This document shows, in pieces, positions 5,970-12,783 of a DNA stretch of 15,825 nt (within the stretch, counting starts at the first letter, position 1; the number at the start of each line of letters is the position of its first letter). A program made the position numbers and the translations under genes. The stretch lies in NCBI GenBank assembly GCA_046566095.1, contig JBKHXI010000058.1, positions 1 through 15,825 of the forward strand. The letters run 5' to 3'. The notes below the pieces were generated by a model. That model made no database searches. It was not told where the DNA came from and worked only from the letters and a program-made list of their open reading frames with translations. Source of the stretch: CAMPJU01 sp046566095. Its GTDB lineage: Bacteria; Pseudomonadota; Gammaproteobacteria; Xanthomonadales; Xanthomonadaceae.

Positions 5970-7304
5970 TCAGAGCAGCAACAGGCTCAGGCCGATCACC
6001 AGCCCGGTCGCCAGCAGCTGCACCAGGCAGAAGCCCATGATGTCGCGCGCGCGCAGGCCGGCCAGCGCCAGCAGCGGCAGCGCCCAGAACGGCTGGATGA
6101 GATTGGTCCAGGCATCGCCCCAGGCCACGCCCATCGCCACCTTCGCCATGTCCGCGCCGAGCGCCTCGGCCGCCGGGATCATGATCGGCGCCTGCACCGC
6201 CCACTGGCCGCCGCCGGAGGGCACGAAGACGTTGAGGATGCCGCCGGCGAGGAAACTCCAGAACGGCAGGGTGTCGGCGCTGGCCAGCGAGACGAAGGCG
6301 CGCGACAGGCTGGCGGCCAGCCCCGAGTCGGCCATGATCGCCATGATCCCGGCGTAGAACGGGAACTGGATGACAATGCCGGCGCCGCCGCGGATCGCCT
6401 GCTGCAGGCTGGCGAGCAGCCGCCGGGCGTTGCCGTGCAGCACGATCGCCAGCATCAGCAGAGCGAAGTTGACGGTGTTGAGGTCCAGCCCGCCGCCGGC
6501 GAGGAAACGGTCGGCCAGCCACGCGAGCCCCGCCAGGCCGATCGCCAGCGCCGGCAGGCGGCTGTCCTCGAGGCGGTCGGCGAAGCGCACGGGCACCGGG
6601 CCTGCGCCGTCCTGCACCGCATCCCGCGCCGACCGCGCGTCCCCGTCGCCGGCATCGGGCCGGTGGTACACGCTGTCCTCCGGCCGCGGCAGCATCAGCC
6701 GGTTGACCAACGGCACCAGCACGAACAGCGCGGCCAGGAGCGCCAGGTTCCAGCCGGAAAAGATGGTCTGCGAGGTCGGCACCACGCCCATCGCATCGGC
6801 CATGAAGTGGCCCTCGCCGGCGATCGCCAGCGGCACCGAGCCCGACAGCCCGCCGTGCCAGACCACGAAGCCGGAATAGGCGCTGGCCACCAGCAGCCGG
6901 TAGTCGACCCGCACCTGCGCCGCCAGCTCGCGCGCGAACAGCGCGCCGACCACCAGGCCGAAACCCCAGTTGAGCCAGCTGGCCACCAGCGACACCAGGC
7001 TGACCAGCACGATCGCCGCGCCCGGCCCGCGCGCCAGCCCCGCCAGCCGCCGCAGGCCCGCGCGCACCAGCGGCGTGCTCGCCAGCATGAAGCCGGTGAC
7101 CAGCACCAGCAGCATCTGCATCGAGAACGCCAGCAGGTTCCAGAAGCCGCCGCCCCAGGCGCGCAGCACTTCGACCGGCGCCTGCCGCTCGACCAGCATC
7201 GCCGCCGCCGCCGCGACCAGGGTCAGCAGCAGCACCAGGACGTAGGGATCCGGCAGACAGCGTTCGACCAGGCGGACAGCGGGGCGGGACAGGCGCTGGA
7301 GCAT
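5970..7304 (-). CDS. atoE: Short-chain fatty acid transporter, AtoE family
   Basis: A 444-residue polytopic inner-membrane protein, close to E. coli AtoE (440). It has hydrophobic segments around 21-38, 58-75, 96-127, 136-160, 184-202, 250-267, 277-290, 308-326, 347-362, 384-415 and 421-444. Family landmarks are NWGFGLVVGALFAREL (112-127), HGGLSGSVPL (150-159), VPSGGGQWAVQAPIM (361-375) and GDAWTNLIQPFWALP (396-410). The family imports short-chain fatty acids such as acetoacetate or butyrate, but the substrate here is inferred from family only. The ATG at 7304 is chosen because GAGG lies just upstream and MLQRLSRPAVRLVERCLPDPYV fits the family start; the frame is open for 27 codons further up. 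It is oriented against pgk and pyk, and no ato catabolic genes (thiolase, CoA transferase) are adjacent. Confidence 0.93.
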   Translation of the reverse strand: MLQRLSRPAVRLVERCLPDPYVLVLLLTLVAAAAAMLVERQAPVEVLRAWGGGFWNLLAFSMQMLLVLVTGFMLASTPLVRAGLRRLAGLARGPGAAIVLVSLVSLVASWLNWGFGLVVGALFARELAAQVRVDYRLLVASAYSGFVVWHGGLSGSVPLAIAGEGHFMADAMGVVPTSQTIFSGWNLALLAALFVLVPLVNRLMLPRPEDSVYHRPDAGDGDARSARDAVQDGAGPVPVRFADRLEDSRLPALAIGLAGLAWLADRFLAGGGLDLNTVNFALLMLAIVLHGNARRLLASLQQAIRGGAGIVIQFPFYAGIMAIMADSGLAASLSRAFVSLASADTLPFWSFLAGGILNVFVPSGGGQWAVQAPIMIPAAEALGADMAKVAMGVAWGDAWTNLIQPFWALPLLALAGLRARDIMGFCLVQLLATGLVIGLSLLLL

Positions 7305-7371
7305 GGCGGCCTCGGCGGGATTGGGATGTGCGGAGCTTGGCCCAGGTGGCCTTGCGCCGGGCGCGGGCCAG

Positions 7372-7404
7372 GCCTCCGGCGGCAATCGTATTCAAGCCGG
7401 AGGC
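7372..7404. promoter_or_regulatory. 9-bp dyad between atoE and pyk (possible operator)
   Basis: GCCTCCGGC (7372-7380) and GCCGGAGGC (7396-7404) are exact reverse complements flanking an unusually AT-rich 15-base centre (7381-7395). It sits between two divergent genes, 58 bases before the pyk start. It could be a regulator binding site for either gene, or just a hairpin. No confident promoter hexamers were found in 7305-7461; TAGCGT at 7419-7424 is a weak -10 candidate for pyk. Confidence 0.4.
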
Positions 7405-7461
7405 GCGCTGCCCTGTGCTAGCGTGGCGCGCAGTCACGAACCGCCCGGACCGCACCCGCGC

Positions 7462-8934
7462 ATGAGTTCCGCCCTGCCGCGCTCCCGCACCCGCGTGCTC
7501 GCCACCCTCGGCCCGGCGACCGACGCGCCCGGCGTGCTCGACGCGCTGCTCGCCGCCGGGGTCGACGTGGTGCGGCTGAACTTCTCGCACGGCGATGCCG
7601 ACGGCCAGGTCGCGCGGGCACGGGCGGTGCGCGAGGCGGCGGCGCGGGCCGGGGTCGAGGTCGGGATCCTCGCCGACCTGCCGGGGCCGAAGATCCGGAT
7701 CGAGCGTTTCGCCGACGGCAAGGCCACGCTGCGCGAGGGCGACCGCTTCGACCTCGTTGCGGCCGCCGATGTGCCGCCGGGCGATGCGCGGCAGGTCGGC
7801 GTGAGCTACCTCGGCCTGCCCGGCGACGTCGCCGCCGGCGACCTGCTGATGCTCGACGACGGCATGGTGCAGCTGCGGGTCGAGCGGGTGGAGGGCGAGC
7901 GCATCGTCACCACCGTACTCAACGACGGCGAACTGTCCGACCGCAAGGGCCTGAACAAGCAGGGCGGCGGGCTGTCGCTCGGCGCGCTGACCGAACGCGA
8001 CCGTGAACTGATCGGGGTGGCCGCGCAGCTCGGCGCCGACTTCATCGCGGTGTCTTTCTGCCGCAATGCCGACGACATGGAGCAGGCGCGCGCGGTGACC
8101 CGCGGCCACGGCAGCAGCGCCGCGCTGGTGGCCAAGATCGAGCGCGCCGAGGCGATCGAGAACCTGGCCGAGATCATCGAGGCGTCGGACGCGGTGATGG
8201 TCGCGCGCGGCGACCTCGGGGTGGAGATCGGCGACGCCGCGCTGCCGGGCCTGCAGAAGAAGATCATCCGCGAGTCGCTGGCCCGCAACCGGGTGGTGAT
8301 CACCGCCACCCAGATGCTGCAGTCGATGGTCGACAGCCCGATGCCGACCCGCGCCGAGGTGCTGGACGTGGCCAACGCGGTGATCGACGGCACCGACGCG
8401 GTGATGCTCTCGGCCGAGACCGCCGCGGGCAGCTGGCCGGTCAAGGCGGTCGAGGCGATGGCCCGCATCTGCGCCGGCGCCGAGGCCCAGTTCGAGCACG
8501 ACACCGATTTCGAGAAGGCGCAGCGCAACCTCGAGCGCGCCGACCAGGCGATCGCGATGGCCGCGATGTTCCTGGCCGAGCACATCGCGGTGCGCGCGAT
8601 CGTGGCCATGACCGAGTCCGGCGGCACCGCCCGTTACCTGTCGCGGTTCCGCTCCAGCGTGCCGATCTACGGCCTGTCGCGGCACGTCGGCGCGCGCCGG
8701 CAGATGGCGCTGATGCGCGACGTCTACCCGGTGGACTTCGACAGCCGCGGCCTGGCCGCCCGCGACGCCGCCCGCGACGCGGTCCGCCTGCTGTTCGGCA
8801 AGGGCCTGCTGGCCGAGGGCGACCGGGTCATGGTCACCAGCGGCGACCACATGGAGCACCACGGCGCCACCAACACCCTGCGCCTGCTGCGCGTCGGCCC
8901 CGGCGGCGTGGCCGAAGGCCTGGGCGAACTGTAG
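7462..8934 (+). CDS. pyk: Pyruvate kinase (PykA-like)
   Basis: A 490-residue cytoplasmic enzyme converting phosphoenolpyruvate and ADP to pyruvate and ATP. Visible motifs: RLNFSHG (38-44), ADLPGPKIR (71-79), LDDGMVQL (131-138), the catalytic-lysine segment VAKIERAEA (223-231), MVARGDLGVEIG (246-257), ITATQML (280-286), PTRAEVLDVANAVIDGTDA (295-313) and SAETAAGSWP (317-326). The C-terminal domain is complete (DRVMVTSGDHMEHHGATNTLRL, 454-475). Wording of several blocks resembles E. coli PykA more than PykF. The ATG at 7462 (MSSALPRSRTRVLATLGP) gives the family start; upstream codons in frame look non-coding. No Shine-Dalgarno is visible. The TAG stop lies inside the GTAG of the first REP unit downstream. 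Confidence 0.97.
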   Translation: MSSALPRSRTRVLATLGPATDAPGVLDALLAAGVDVVRLNFSHGDADGQVARARAVREAAARAGVEVGILADLPGPKIRIERFADGKATLREGDRFDLVAAADVPPGDARQVGVSYLGLPGDVAAGDLLMLDDGMVQLRVERVEGERIVTTVLNDGELSDRKGLNKQGGGLSLGALTERDRELIGVAAQLGADFIAVSFCRNADDMEQARAVTRGHGSSAALVAKIERAEAIENLAEIIEASDAVMVARGDLGVEIGDAALPGLQKKIIRESLARNRVVITATQMLQSMVDSPMPTRAEVLDVANAVIDGTDAVMLSAETAAGSWPVKAVEAMARICAGAEAQFEHDTDFEKAQRNLERADQAIAMAAMFLAEHIAVRAIVAMTESGGTARYLSRFRSSVPIYGLSRHVGARRQMALMRDVYPVDFDSRGLAARDAARDAVRLLFGKGLLAEGDRVMVTSGDHMEHHGATNTLRLLRVGPGGVAEGLGEL

Positions 8935-9002
8935 GAGCGCCCCTTGGGCGCGATGCCCGCGTGCCGGGCCGAGGCGGGATCGCGGGCAAGGCCCGCTCCT
9001 AC
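8931..9002. repeat. REP doublet unit 1
   Basis: Forward REP 8931-8954 and reverse REP 8979-9002, both 24 bases and both complete. GTAG at 8931-8934 contains the pyk TAG stop codon. Confidence 0.9.
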
Positions 9003-9020
9003 GACGCACCGGCGCCGCCC

Positions 9021-9099
9021 GTAGGAGCGCCCCTTGGGCGCGATGCCCGCGCGCTCCACGGCCAAGAAGGCGGCAATCGCGGGCAAGGCCCGCTCCTGC
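9021..9099. repeat. REP doublet unit 2
   Basis: Forward REP 9021-9044 is identical to that of unit 1. Reverse REP 9076-9099 differs by one base (CTGC for CTAC at its end). The central spacer is unrelated to those of units 1 and 3 past the first few bases. Confidence 0.9.
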
Positions 9100-9117
9100 G
9101 ACGCACCGAGGCAGCCC

Positions 9118-9190
9118 GTAGGAGCGCCCCTTGGGCGCGATGCCCGCGTGCCGGGTCAGGGCGGCGATCGCGGGCAAGGCCCGCTCTCGC
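9118..9190. repeat. REP doublet unit 3 (3' end decayed)
   Basis: Forward REP 9118-9141 is identical to units 1 and 2. The reverse REP starts at 9167 and follows the pattern to 9186, then diverges. Its spacer begins like unit 1 (GCCCGCGTGCCGGG). The decayed end overlaps the position where the fba -35 would lie. Confidence 0.85.
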
Positions 9191-9212
9191 GAGGCATACC
9201 GGACCGGGCGGC

Positions 9213-9218
9213 TATAAT
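9213..9218 (+). promoter_or_regulatory. fba promoter, perfect -10 TATAAT
   Basis: TATAAT within GGCTATAATTCC is a full consensus -10. No recognisable -35 lies 16-18 bp upstream (about 9189-9196), which is the decayed end of REP unit 3. The expected start is about 9225, giving a leader of about 30 bases. AGGA at 9243-9246 serves as Shine-Dalgarno for the ATG at 9254. Confidence 0.65.
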
Positions 9219-9253
9219 TCCGCCTTTCCCCACCGCCCCCGCAGGACGCAGAC

Positions 9254-10264
9254 ATGAGCATCGAACAGCTTGCCGAGACCGCCCAGGCCATGGTCGCCCC
9301 GGGCAAGGGCATCATCGCCATCGACGAATCCAACGGCACCATCGCCAAGCGCTTCGCCGCGGTGGGCATCGAGAACACCGAGGAGCACCGCCGCGCCTAC
9401 CGCGAGCTGCTGCTGGCGACCCCGAAGCTGTCCGACTACATCTCCGGCGCCATCCTGTACGACGAGACCATCCGCCAGTCGACGAGGGACGGCGTGCCGT
9501 TCCCCAGGCTGATGGCCGACAACGGCATGATCCCCGGCATCAAGGTCGACAAGGGCACCCACCCGCTGGCCGGTTTCCCGGGCGAGGTGGTGACCGAGGG
9601 CCTGGACGGCTTGCGCGACCGGCTCAAGGAGTACTACGGCCTGGGCGCGCGCTTCGCCAAGTGGCGCGCGGTGATCCACATCGGCGACGACATCCCGTCC
9701 GGTACCTGCATCGAGGCCAACTCGCACGCGCTGGCGCGTTACGCGGCGCTGTGCCAGGAACAGGGCCTGGTGCCGATGGTCGAGCCGGAGGTGCTGATGG
9801 ACGGCGACCACGACATCGACACCTGCTTCGAGGTCACCGAGGTGGTGCTGCGCTCGCTGTTCGGCGCCCTGTACGAGCACAACGTCCTGCTCGAGGGCAC
9901 CATCCTGAAGGCCTCGATGGTGCTGCCGGGCAAGGACTGCGAGGAGCAGGCCAGCGTCGAGGAAGTGGCCGCGGCGACCCTGCAGTGCCTCAAGTCGACC
10001 GTGCCGGCGATCCTGCCGGGCATCGTGTTCCTGTCCGGCGGCCAGTCCGACGAGGACGCCACCGCGCACTTGGACATGATCAACCGCATGGGCCCGAACC
10101 CGTGGCCGCTGTCGTTCTCCTACGGCCGCGCCATGCAGCAGGCCGCGCTCAAGCTGTGGTCGCAGGACCTGGCCGGCAACGTGGCCAGGGCCCAGGAAAC
10201 CGTCTACGCCCGCGCCCGCGACAACGGCCTGGCGGCGCAGGGCAAGTGGGACGCGGCCGCGTAG
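9254..10264 (+). CDS. fba: Fructose-bisphosphate aldolase, class I
   Basis: A 336-residue Schiff-base aldolase cleaving fructose 1,6-bisphosphate to dihydroxyacetone phosphate and glyceraldehyde 3-phosphate, and running in reverse in gluconeogenesis. Motifs follow the animal-type class I family: GKGIIAIDESNGTIAKRF (17-34, D24), KVDKGTHPLAG (97-107), ARFAKWRAV (132-140, K136), VEPEVLMDGDHD (176-187), the Schiff-base lysine K219 in LLEGTILKASMV (212-223), FLSGGQSDEDAT (259-270) and SYGRAMQ (289-295). The segment after the lysine reads KAS where mammalian enzymes have KPN. Length is a little below the mammalian enzyme (363). It follows pyk in the same direction but has its own consensus -10 and Shine-Dalgarno, so it is probably transcribed separately. 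Confidence 0.97.
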   Translation: MSIEQLAETAQAMVAPGKGIIAIDESNGTIAKRFAAVGIENTEEHRRAYRELLLATPKLSDYISGAILYDETIRQSTRDGVPFPRLMADNGMIPGIKVDKGTHPLAGFPGEVVTEGLDGLRDRLKEYYGLGARFAKWRAVIHIGDDIPSGTCIEANSHALARYAALCQEQGLVPMVEPEVLMDGDHDIDTCFEVTEVVLRSLFGALYEHNVLLEGTILKASMVLPGKDCEEQASVEEVAAATLQCLKSTVPAILPGIVFLSGGQSDEDATAHLDMINRMGPNPWPLSFSYGRAMQQAALKLWSQDLAGNVARAQETVYARARDNGLAAQGKWDAAA

Positions 10265-10291
10265 GCCAACCGGCCATTCCCCTCGGCGATT

Positions 10292-10437
10292 TGCTCCCTC
10301 CCCCGCGCGTTGTGCTCCCTCCCCCGCTTGCGGGGGAGGGTTGGGGTGGGGGCGCGCGCCGAAGGCGCGCGGACGCAGCGACGCCATCTGACGCACCCCC
10401 ATCGCCCTTCGGGCACTTCCCCCGCACGCGGGGGAAG
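10292..10437. repeat. Hairpin-rich spacer between convergent fba and cysK
   Basis: The 182-base gap holds four inverted repeats: 10317-10327 with 10330-10340 (11 bp, CCCTCCCCCGC), 10353-10360 with 10364-10371 (8 bp, CGCGCGCC around GAA), 10404-10407 with 10411-10414 (GCCC around TTC), and 10416-10425 with 10428-10437 (10 bp, CTTCCCCCGC). A 15-base direct repeat TGCTCCCTCCCCCGC occurs at 10292 and 10313. There are no T-tracts. The set resembles the composite C/G-rich palindromic spacers common in xanthomonad genomes and may act as a two-way transcript end. Confidence 0.8.
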
Positions 10438-10446
10438 GAAGCAGGG

Positions 10447-11406
10447 TTACGGCAGGCAGGCGAGCCAGTCGTCGTCGGAGCCTTCGTTGACGTCCTCGAA
10501 CAGGAAGGTCGACAGGTACCGCTCGCCGGTATCCGGCAGCATCGCCAGGATCACTTCCCCATCGGCTGCGCGTTCAGCGACCTGCAGCGCCGCGGCCAGC
10601 GTGGCGCCGGCGGAGATGCCGACGAAGATGCCTTCCTCCGCTGCGAGCCGGCGTGCGGTGTCGCGCGCGAGCACGTCGTCGACCGGCAGGTTCTCATCAA
10701 AGATCGAACGGTCCAGCACCTCCGGCACGAAGTCCGGGGTCCAGCCCTGGATCCTGTGCGGCTGCCACTCGTTGCCGGCCAGCAGCGCCGCGCCGGCCGG
10801 TTCGCAGGTGGCGATCTTCAGTTCCGGGCGCGCGGCCTTGAGCACTCGGCCGGCGCCGCTCATGGTGCCGCCGGTGCCCCAGCCGGTGACGAACCAGTCC
10901 AGCCTCCGCCCGGCGAAGTCGCGCAGGATCTCCGGGCCGGTGGTCTGCGCGTGGTAGGCGGGGTTGGCCGGGTTCTGGAACTGCCGTGCCAGGAACCAGC
11001 CGTGCCGTTTCGCCAGTTCCTCGGCGCGGCGGACCATGCCGCTGCCGCGCTCGGCAGCCGGTGTCAGGATCACCTTGGCGCCGTATGCGCGCATCAGCTT
11101 GCGGCGTTCGATCGAGAAGGTCTCGCTCATGGTGGCGACGAACCGGTAGCCGCGCGCCGCGCAGACCATCGCCAGCGCGACGCCGGTGTTGCCGGAGGTC
11201 GCCTCGACCACGGTGTCGCCCGGCTTGAGCAGCCCGCGCGCCTCCGCATCGAGGATGATGCCGAGCGCCAGCCGGTCCTTGACCGAGCCGCCGGGGTTGA
11301 ACGATTCGACCTTGGCGTACATGCGCACGTGGTCCGGCGCGACCCGGTGCAGGCGCACCACCGGGGTACGGCCGATGGTGTCGAGGATGCTGTCGTGCAG
11401 GCTCAT
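10447..11406 (-). CDS. cysK: Cysteine synthase A (O-acetylserine sulfhydrylase)
   Basis: A 319-residue PLP enzyme forming L-cysteine from O-acetylserine and sulfide in the cytoplasm. The PLP lysine is K43 in FNPGGSVKDRLA (36-47). Other family motifs are EATSGNTGVALA (68-79), GWGTGGTMSGAG (175-186), GISAGATLAAAL (263-274) and the C-terminal PDTGERYLST (291-300). Length fits CysK (E. coli 323). CysM or a cystathionine beta-synthase catalytic domain are less likely alternatives; no CBS domains are present. The ATG at 11406 has AGGAG six bases upstream; the frame is open 54 codons further but that part looks non-coding. It is convergent with fba and divergent from the efflux operon. Confidence 0.93.
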   Translation of the reverse strand: MSLHDSILDTIGRTPVVRLHRVAPDHVRMYAKVESFNPGGSVKDRLALGIILDAEARGLLKPGDTVVEATSGNTGVALAMVCAARGYRFVATMSETFSIERRKLMRAYGAKVILTPAAERGSGMVRRAEELAKRHGWFLARQFQNPANPAYHAQTTGPEILRDFAGRRLDWFVTGWGTGGTMSGAGRVLKAARPELKIATCEPAGAALLAGNEWQPHRIQGWTPDFVPEVLDRSIFDENLPVDDVLARDTARRLAAEEGIFVGISAGATLAAALQVAERAADGEVILAMLPDTGERYLSTFLFEDVNEGSDDDWLACLP

Positions 11407-11426
11407 GGCGGCTCCTGGGGCTTGGG

Positions 11427-11447
11427 GCGTTGCGCCCGGGACAACGC
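11427..11447. repeat. Small dyad upstream of cysK
   Basis: GCGTTG (11427-11432) and CAACGC (11442-11447) form a 6-bp inverted repeat 20 bases before the cysK start. A second weak dyad, CCAAT/ATTGG, lies at 11537-11552. Neither matches a regulator site I can name, and no confident cysK promoter was found in 11407-11613. Confidence 0.3.
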
Positions 11448-11601
11448 GGATGCCCGTGGCCTCAGGCCGCGGCGCAGGCGAACCGGCATCCTGGGCCGGC
11501 GAGCGGTTTACCGCAAGCGGGCGATGCAGCGTTCCGCCAATGCGCGGATTGGACACCGCCGCGCCCAACCATAGTCACGGGTCCTTGCAGCGGCCGCTGG
11601 C

Positions 11602-11607
11602 TACAAT
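11602..11607 (+). promoter_or_regulatory. -10 element of the efflux operon, implying a leaderless start
   Basis: GGC-TACAAT matches the -10 at five of six bases and ends six bases before the ATG at 11614, so the first transcribed base would be at or next to the A of the start codon. No Shine-Dalgarno precedes that ATG. No clear -35 is seen at the proper distance. Confidence 0.55.
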
Positions 11608-11613
11608 CGCCCG

Positions 11614-12780
11614 ATGACCCGATCCACGACGACGGCCGCCACGGCAGCTGGTCCGGCCCGCCCGCGCACGGCCGCCTTCCGCATCCGCGCACCGGCCCTG
11701 GCCGCGGTGCTGCTGCTTGCCGCCGGCTGCGACCGCGACCAGGCGCAGGCCGGCAACGCGCGCGGCCCCGAGGCGATCCCGGTGACCACCGGGGTCGTGG
11801 CCGAGCAGGCCTGGAGCGACGTGCTCGAGGCCCTGGGCACGGTCCAGGCCCTGGAATCGGTGGAGATCACCGCCAAGGTCAGCGAGACCGTGCAGCGGGT
11901 GCATTTCGACAGCGGCGACGCGGTGCGCGCCGGCGCGCCGCTGGTGACCCTGTCCGGGCAGCAGCAGCAGGCCGCGCTTGCCGAGGCGCAGGCGGCGGCG
12001 AACGAGGCCGAGCGCATGTACCGGCGCCAGAGCGAACTGGCCGAACAGCAGCTGGTGGCGCGCGCCCAGCTCGATACCCAGCGCGCCGCCCGCGACGCGG
12101 CCCGCGCGCGCGTCGCGCAGGTCCGCGCGCAGCTGGGCGACCGTACGGTGCGGGCGCCGTTCGCCGGCGTGCTCGGCATCCGCCAGGTCAGCCCGGGCGC
12201 GCTGGTCACGCCGGGCACGACCATCGCCACGCTCGATGCGATCGACCGCGTCTACGTCGACTTCGCGGTGCCCGAGCGCGCGCTCGGTTCGCTGGCCCCC
12301 GGCCGCCGGGTCGAGGCCCGCAGCAGCGCCTGGCCGGAGCTGGAGTTTTCCGGCGAGGTGACGACCGTCGGCTCGCGGGTGGACCCGGCCACCCGCGCGG
12401 TGACCGTGCGCGCGGAATTCCCGAACCCCGACCACCGCCTGCGCCCGGGCATGCTGATGGACGTGCGCATGTACCAGCCCGAGCGGCGCACGCTGGTGGT
12501 GCCGGAAATCGCGGTGGTCCAGGTCGGGCAGGAGTCGTTCGTGTACCGGGTCGGCGACGACAACCGCGTGGAGCGGGTGGCGGTCGAGGTTGGCGCGCGG
12601 CGGGCGGGCCAGGCCGAGATCCGGTCCGGGCTCGCGGCCGGCGACCGGATCGTGGTCGACGGCACCGGCAAGCTGCGGCCCGGCAGCCGGGTGGTCGATC
12701 CGGGCGCGTCCCGGGACGCCGGCGCCGAGGGCGGCGCCGGCCGCGACGGCGCGGTGGTGCCCGACGACGCCGGAGGCTGA
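11614..12780 (+). CDS. RND efflux membrane fusion protein (periplasmic adaptor lipoprotein)
   Basis: A 388-residue adaptor linking an inner-membrane RND pump to an outer-membrane channel. A basic N-terminus and hydrophobic run (28-38) end in a lipobox-like LAAGC, so C39 is the likely lipidation site after signal peptidase II cleavage; the lipid would anchor it to the inner membrane. Then follow the first half of the lipoyl/barrel-sandwich domain (82-113, VEITAKVSETVQRVHFDSGD), a short Ala/Gln/Glu-rich alpha-hairpin (about 116-173), the second lipoyl half (VRAPFAGVLGIRQVSPGALV, 179-198), a beta-barrel (about 210-285) and a membrane-proximal domain. The tail after about 365 is a Gly/Ala/Asp-rich extension. 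The ATG at 11614 gives the complete signal sequence. Its stop is three bases before the permease start, so the pair is an operon. Confidence 0.93.
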   Translation: MTRSTTTAATAAGPARPRTAAFRIRAPALAAVLLLAAGCDRDQAQAGNARGPEAIPVTTGVVAEQAWSDVLEALGTVQALESVEITAKVSETVQRVHFDSGDAVRAGAPLVTLSGQQQQAALAEAQAAANEAERMYRRQSELAEQQLVARAQLDTQRAARDAARARVAQVRAQLGDRTVRAPFAGVLGIRQVSPGALVTPGTTIATLDAIDRVYVDFAVPERALGSLAPGRRVEARSSAWPELEFSGEVTTVGSRVDPATRAVTVRAEFPNPDHRLRPGMLMDVRMYQPERRTLVVPEIAVVQVGQESFVYRVGDDNRVERVAVEVGARRAGQAEIRSGLAAGDRIVVDGTGKLRPGSRVVDPGASRDAGAEGGAGRDGAVVPDDAGG

Positions 12781-12783
12781 GCC

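Larger units (their letters stand above)
8931..9190. repeat. Array of three REP-doublet units between pyk and fba
   Basis: This fills most of the 319-base gap 8935-9253. Units are 8931-9002, 9021-9099 and 9118-about 9190. The first two are separated from the next by similar 18-base linkers starting GACGCACCG (9003-9020, 9100-9117). Each unit has a forward REP beginning GTAGGAGC with a GCGCCC/GGGCGC stem around CTT, and a reverse REP whose stem is GCGGGC/GCCCGC around CTT. An inner GCCCGCG/CGCGGGC pairing is also kept. Unit 3 loses homology after 9186, where its last REP should end in CTAC. Such arrays may affect transcript ends or mRNA stability. Confidence 0.92.

Noticed and set aside
8931..9190. 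CRISPR array
   Set aside because: Only three units, each internally palindromic with REP hairpins, and no cas genes; the repeat/spacer logic is that of REP doublets.
5944..9378. Minus-strand open frame of 1144 codons spanning REP array, pyk and atoE
   Set aside because: It crosses several real genes and repeats out of frame; segments such as HAGIAPKGRSYG are simply translated REP palindromes.
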